In this document: positions 20,796 through 22,697 of the stretch, one piece after another
How the letters are laid out: every line of letters begins with the position of its first letter
Numbering within the stretch: the stretch's first letter is position 1
NCBI GenBank assembly: GCA_009801015.1
Contig: VHZZ01009976.1
Span: forward strand, 3,707-26,403
DNA length: 22,697 nucleotides
Source of the DNA: Silene noctiflora
Taxonomy: Eukaryota > Streptophyta > Magnoliopsida > Caryophyllales > Caryophyllaceae
Direction: 5' to 3'
Position numbers and translations under genes: made by a program
Notes under the pieces: generated by a model
What the model saw: the letters and a program-made list of their open reading frames with translations, nothing else
The model's database searches: none
What the model was told of the DNA's origin: nothing

Positions 20796-21878
20796 ACAAG
20801 AAAACTGGGTAACTTAGAAAGATCCAAAATCTATGAACTTTTACTAGAAAACTGGATAACTCGACAACATTAGCTTGTGGCTTGTTAGATTTGTAATTCT
20901 TGCATCCATCACGTTGATTGTTGTCTTTCTTTTGGAATTTTCGATCAAGTGCATTATTGTGATTCCCTTGACTTTGTTGTTTTTGCTCATATGCTTTCTT
21001 GGCTTTACACTTAAACGCAGGATGGCCAGGCTTGTCACACCACCAACAATTTTCTGTCATTGCCTTGTTTAATTTATCAGAATTTTGTGGCTTGTTGTAT
21101 TGATCATAGCTCCTCTTGTTTGTACTTGTATTTCTGTATTCAACAACATTAGCTTTAACAGTGTTAGTAGCATTAGTACTGACACAATCTTGGCTCCTTA
21201 TAGCATCCTCAATCTTGATATGACCAATTAGCTTCTGCAATTTCATATCCTTCTTCTTATGCCTCAAATGCTTCTTATACTCATCCCAACTAGGAGAAGG
21301 CAACTTCTCAATAAAAGCATTCGCCTGCATATACTCACACAACACCATCCCTTCACCACGAATTTCTGAAACCAGGTTTTCATACTCATGTATTTGATCC
21401 AAATTGGTTTACCATCAGTAATCTCGAATTTTAACCATCTTGCTACAACATATTTCTTTGTACCAAAATCATCATACCCATACTTAGTTTCTAAAACTTA
21501 GTTTCTAAAGCATCCTAAATTCCTTTTAGCGGTTTTGGTTTTGCAATAGATGTCAAACAAACTGTCGACCATAAAGTGTAACATAACACCTCTAATAGTC
21601 CTATTGTCTTTTGCGGGTTTGACAGTTTCAGACGAACTAGACTCTTCAGTTGATTGTGGTTCTTGAAATAACATATAATCAATCTCATATTGTGAGAAAT
21701 AGAACAAAAAAATTTCAGACCATCTCCTATAATTTTTTCCATCTAAGAGTTCCATTTTAGTAAGATCAAGAATAATTTTGTGATGCATATTGAAATGGTT
21801 AACAGAGTTATTAGGAGTGGTGGTAACAATTTCTCGATTGACATTGGAATCGTCAGAATTTCCGGATGGGTTTGTCAT
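20796..21878 (-). pseudogene. Ty1-copia gag relic with zinc knuckle, frameshifted
   Basis: The frame opens with ATG at 21876-21878 (MTNPSGNSDDSNVNR) and contains MELLDGKNYRRWSE, a typical start of the copia gag (UBN2) region. The middle is broken. Around 21525-21535 the frame changes and a TAG replaces an expected Trp codon. A 14-bp tandem duplication (ACTTAGTTTCTAAA at 21482-21495 and 21496-21509) shifts it again, and a further shift lies near 21400. The downstream frame carries DQIHEYENLVSEI, FIEKLPSPSWDEYKKHL and a CCHC zinc knuckle, CWWCDKPGHPAFKC (21007-21048), C-X2-C-X4-H-X4-C. Protease, integrase and reverse transcriptase are absent. The end is marked by a 20-bp direct repeat (20796-20815 and 20843-20862) and then the A62 tract. 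Confidence 0.85.
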
Positions 21879-22180
21879 TGTTAAAAGTAAACGAAAACAG
21901 CAAGGTATAACAAAGATTAGAAAGTTCTATAACTGACTTAGATTGTAAAAAATATGAACTGATTATGTGTAAGACAGATCAATTTATAAGAACAGAAAGA
22001 AGCTCCAACAGTCACATTGGATGCCCAGAAAATCTCAAGATTAATGGCCATAAAACAAGTAATCAATTGTAATAAAATCTGGAAATAAATATGGTTATTA
22101 TTGTGTAGTAATGTTCCAATGATTAGAATTCTAACCGTTAGAATCCGAGGAAATAGTTTGGAACTGGAGCAAAAACATAG
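21879..22180. other. Upstream flank of the gag relic
   Basis: No gene is supported. For an intact copia element this should hold the primer-binding site and 5' LTR, but I see no complement of the usual initiator-Met tRNA site (a GCTCTGATACCA-like phrase on the plus strand) and no LTR pair. Confidence 0.35.
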
Positions 22181-22185
22181 CCTCA

Positions 22186-22245
22186 CTGCACGTGTCACGT
22201 GTCGGACGAACGGCGGCGGCGGCGACGCGCGCGTGGGGAGACTAG
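22186..22245. promoter_or_regulatory. GC-rich patch with double G-box/ABRE-like motif
   Basis: GCACGTGTCACGTGTCGGAC around 22189-22208 contains two CACGTGTC copies, each a G-box with an ABRE-like ACGTGTC. It is followed directly by a CGG repeat and GACGCGCGCGTGGGG. The surrounding DNA is AT-rich. CACGTG sites bind bZIP and bHLH factors in plants. Which gene it would serve is not visible in this window. Confidence 0.4.
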
Positions 22246-22697
22246 AGTCTCACCACTAATATCTAGTTAACATTAGATAATTCACTCTCATATATAAAAT
22301 AGTAACTCCCCTATTATTCTACATTATAATGATCATAAAGTGCACTTTACAGCACATTGATTTATCATTCTGCCTATTGTCAAACTTGGTGCGTGGTTTT
22401 TGATGGTGAATTGGAAATTAATAACATGCTGAGAGTTTGTTCACGCCTTTTGAAGGCATGTGTTTTTTCTCCTTTTAAGAGCATGTTTTGTCTGCCACAT
22501 AAGACCACTTGTAGTGTTCGAGACTCACATTGTCATCTTTTATACATGTAGTGCTAGTGTAATTTGATTGTTTGATATATACATGCTATATTGACACTAC
22601 TTAATTGGGCAGATCAGTTGATTTTTATGGTCATACGGTTTTTCGTATATACATAAAGTCAAGTATGTACATTAAAGTAAATATTTGAATGTCGAGT
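22246..22697. other. Right-edge noncoding sequence
   Basis: CATATATAAAATAG at about 22289-22302 is TATA-like on the plus strand, roughly 80-100 bases after the G-box patch, so this could be the promoter of a gene further right. A 64-codon frame at 22357-22551 has no recognisable content and is not called. Confidence 0.3.

Noticed and set aside
22357..22551. Plus-strand 64-residue frame
   Set aside because: No recognisable motif. Short frames of this size occur by chance throughout the window.

Overview
This window is nuclear plant DNA, most likely from a core eudicot. The evidence is genes broken by many short GT-AG introns with AT-rich intron sequence, plant-specific gene families, a Stowaway-type MITE, an Au-like SINE and a Ty1-copia gag relic. 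Frequent ACGGAGTA-type words remind me of Caryophyllales, but that is only a hunch. Two ambiguous bases (N) lie at 1608 and 7856.

Layout, left to right. Positions 1-653 (minus) hold the 5' part of a gene that runs off the window. Its downstream half has a winged-helix-like look known from plant NLR resistance proteins. From 654 to about 3230 lies a repeat-rich tract: upstream DNA of that gene, a transposon-end module, a 1.2 kb noncoding block with recurring CTCCCTCCCGGG motifs, and a second, damaged copy of the 5' end of the first gene. Positions 3708-9898 (minus) hold an 11-exon ankyrin/Raf-like kinase gene, reconstructed exon by exon to 436 residues and recognised as VIK. From 9899 to 11764 is intergenic DNA with a Stowaway MITE. 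Positions 11765-14839 (minus) hold a 5-exon gene for a probable plastid protein with a DUF3110-like domain. Positions 15332-18839 (minus) hold a 5-exon Qb-SNARE gene of the VTI1 family, 223 residues. From 18840 to the end is mobile-element DNA: a TGTTTG repeat, an 832-bp inverted-repeat element with a perfect 8-bp target duplication, a broken copia gag next to an A62 tract, and a GC-rich G-box patch.

All three complete genes and the partial one point left. I see no functional link among them beyond being ordinary neighbours: VIK acts in kinase signalling and sugar transport, VTI1 in vacuolar and endosomal membrane traffic, and the DUF3110 protein probably in plastids.

The most unusual signal is a shared transposon-end design found five times. 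Each end has a 14-base terminus, then two copies of a short box 21-22 bases apart with a TTTACTC-like spacer in four of the five. The box sequence differs from end to end, yet the two boxes within an end always match. One pair of these ends delimits the 832-bp element, and another end stops exactly at the breakpoint of the duplicated NLR-like gene fragment.
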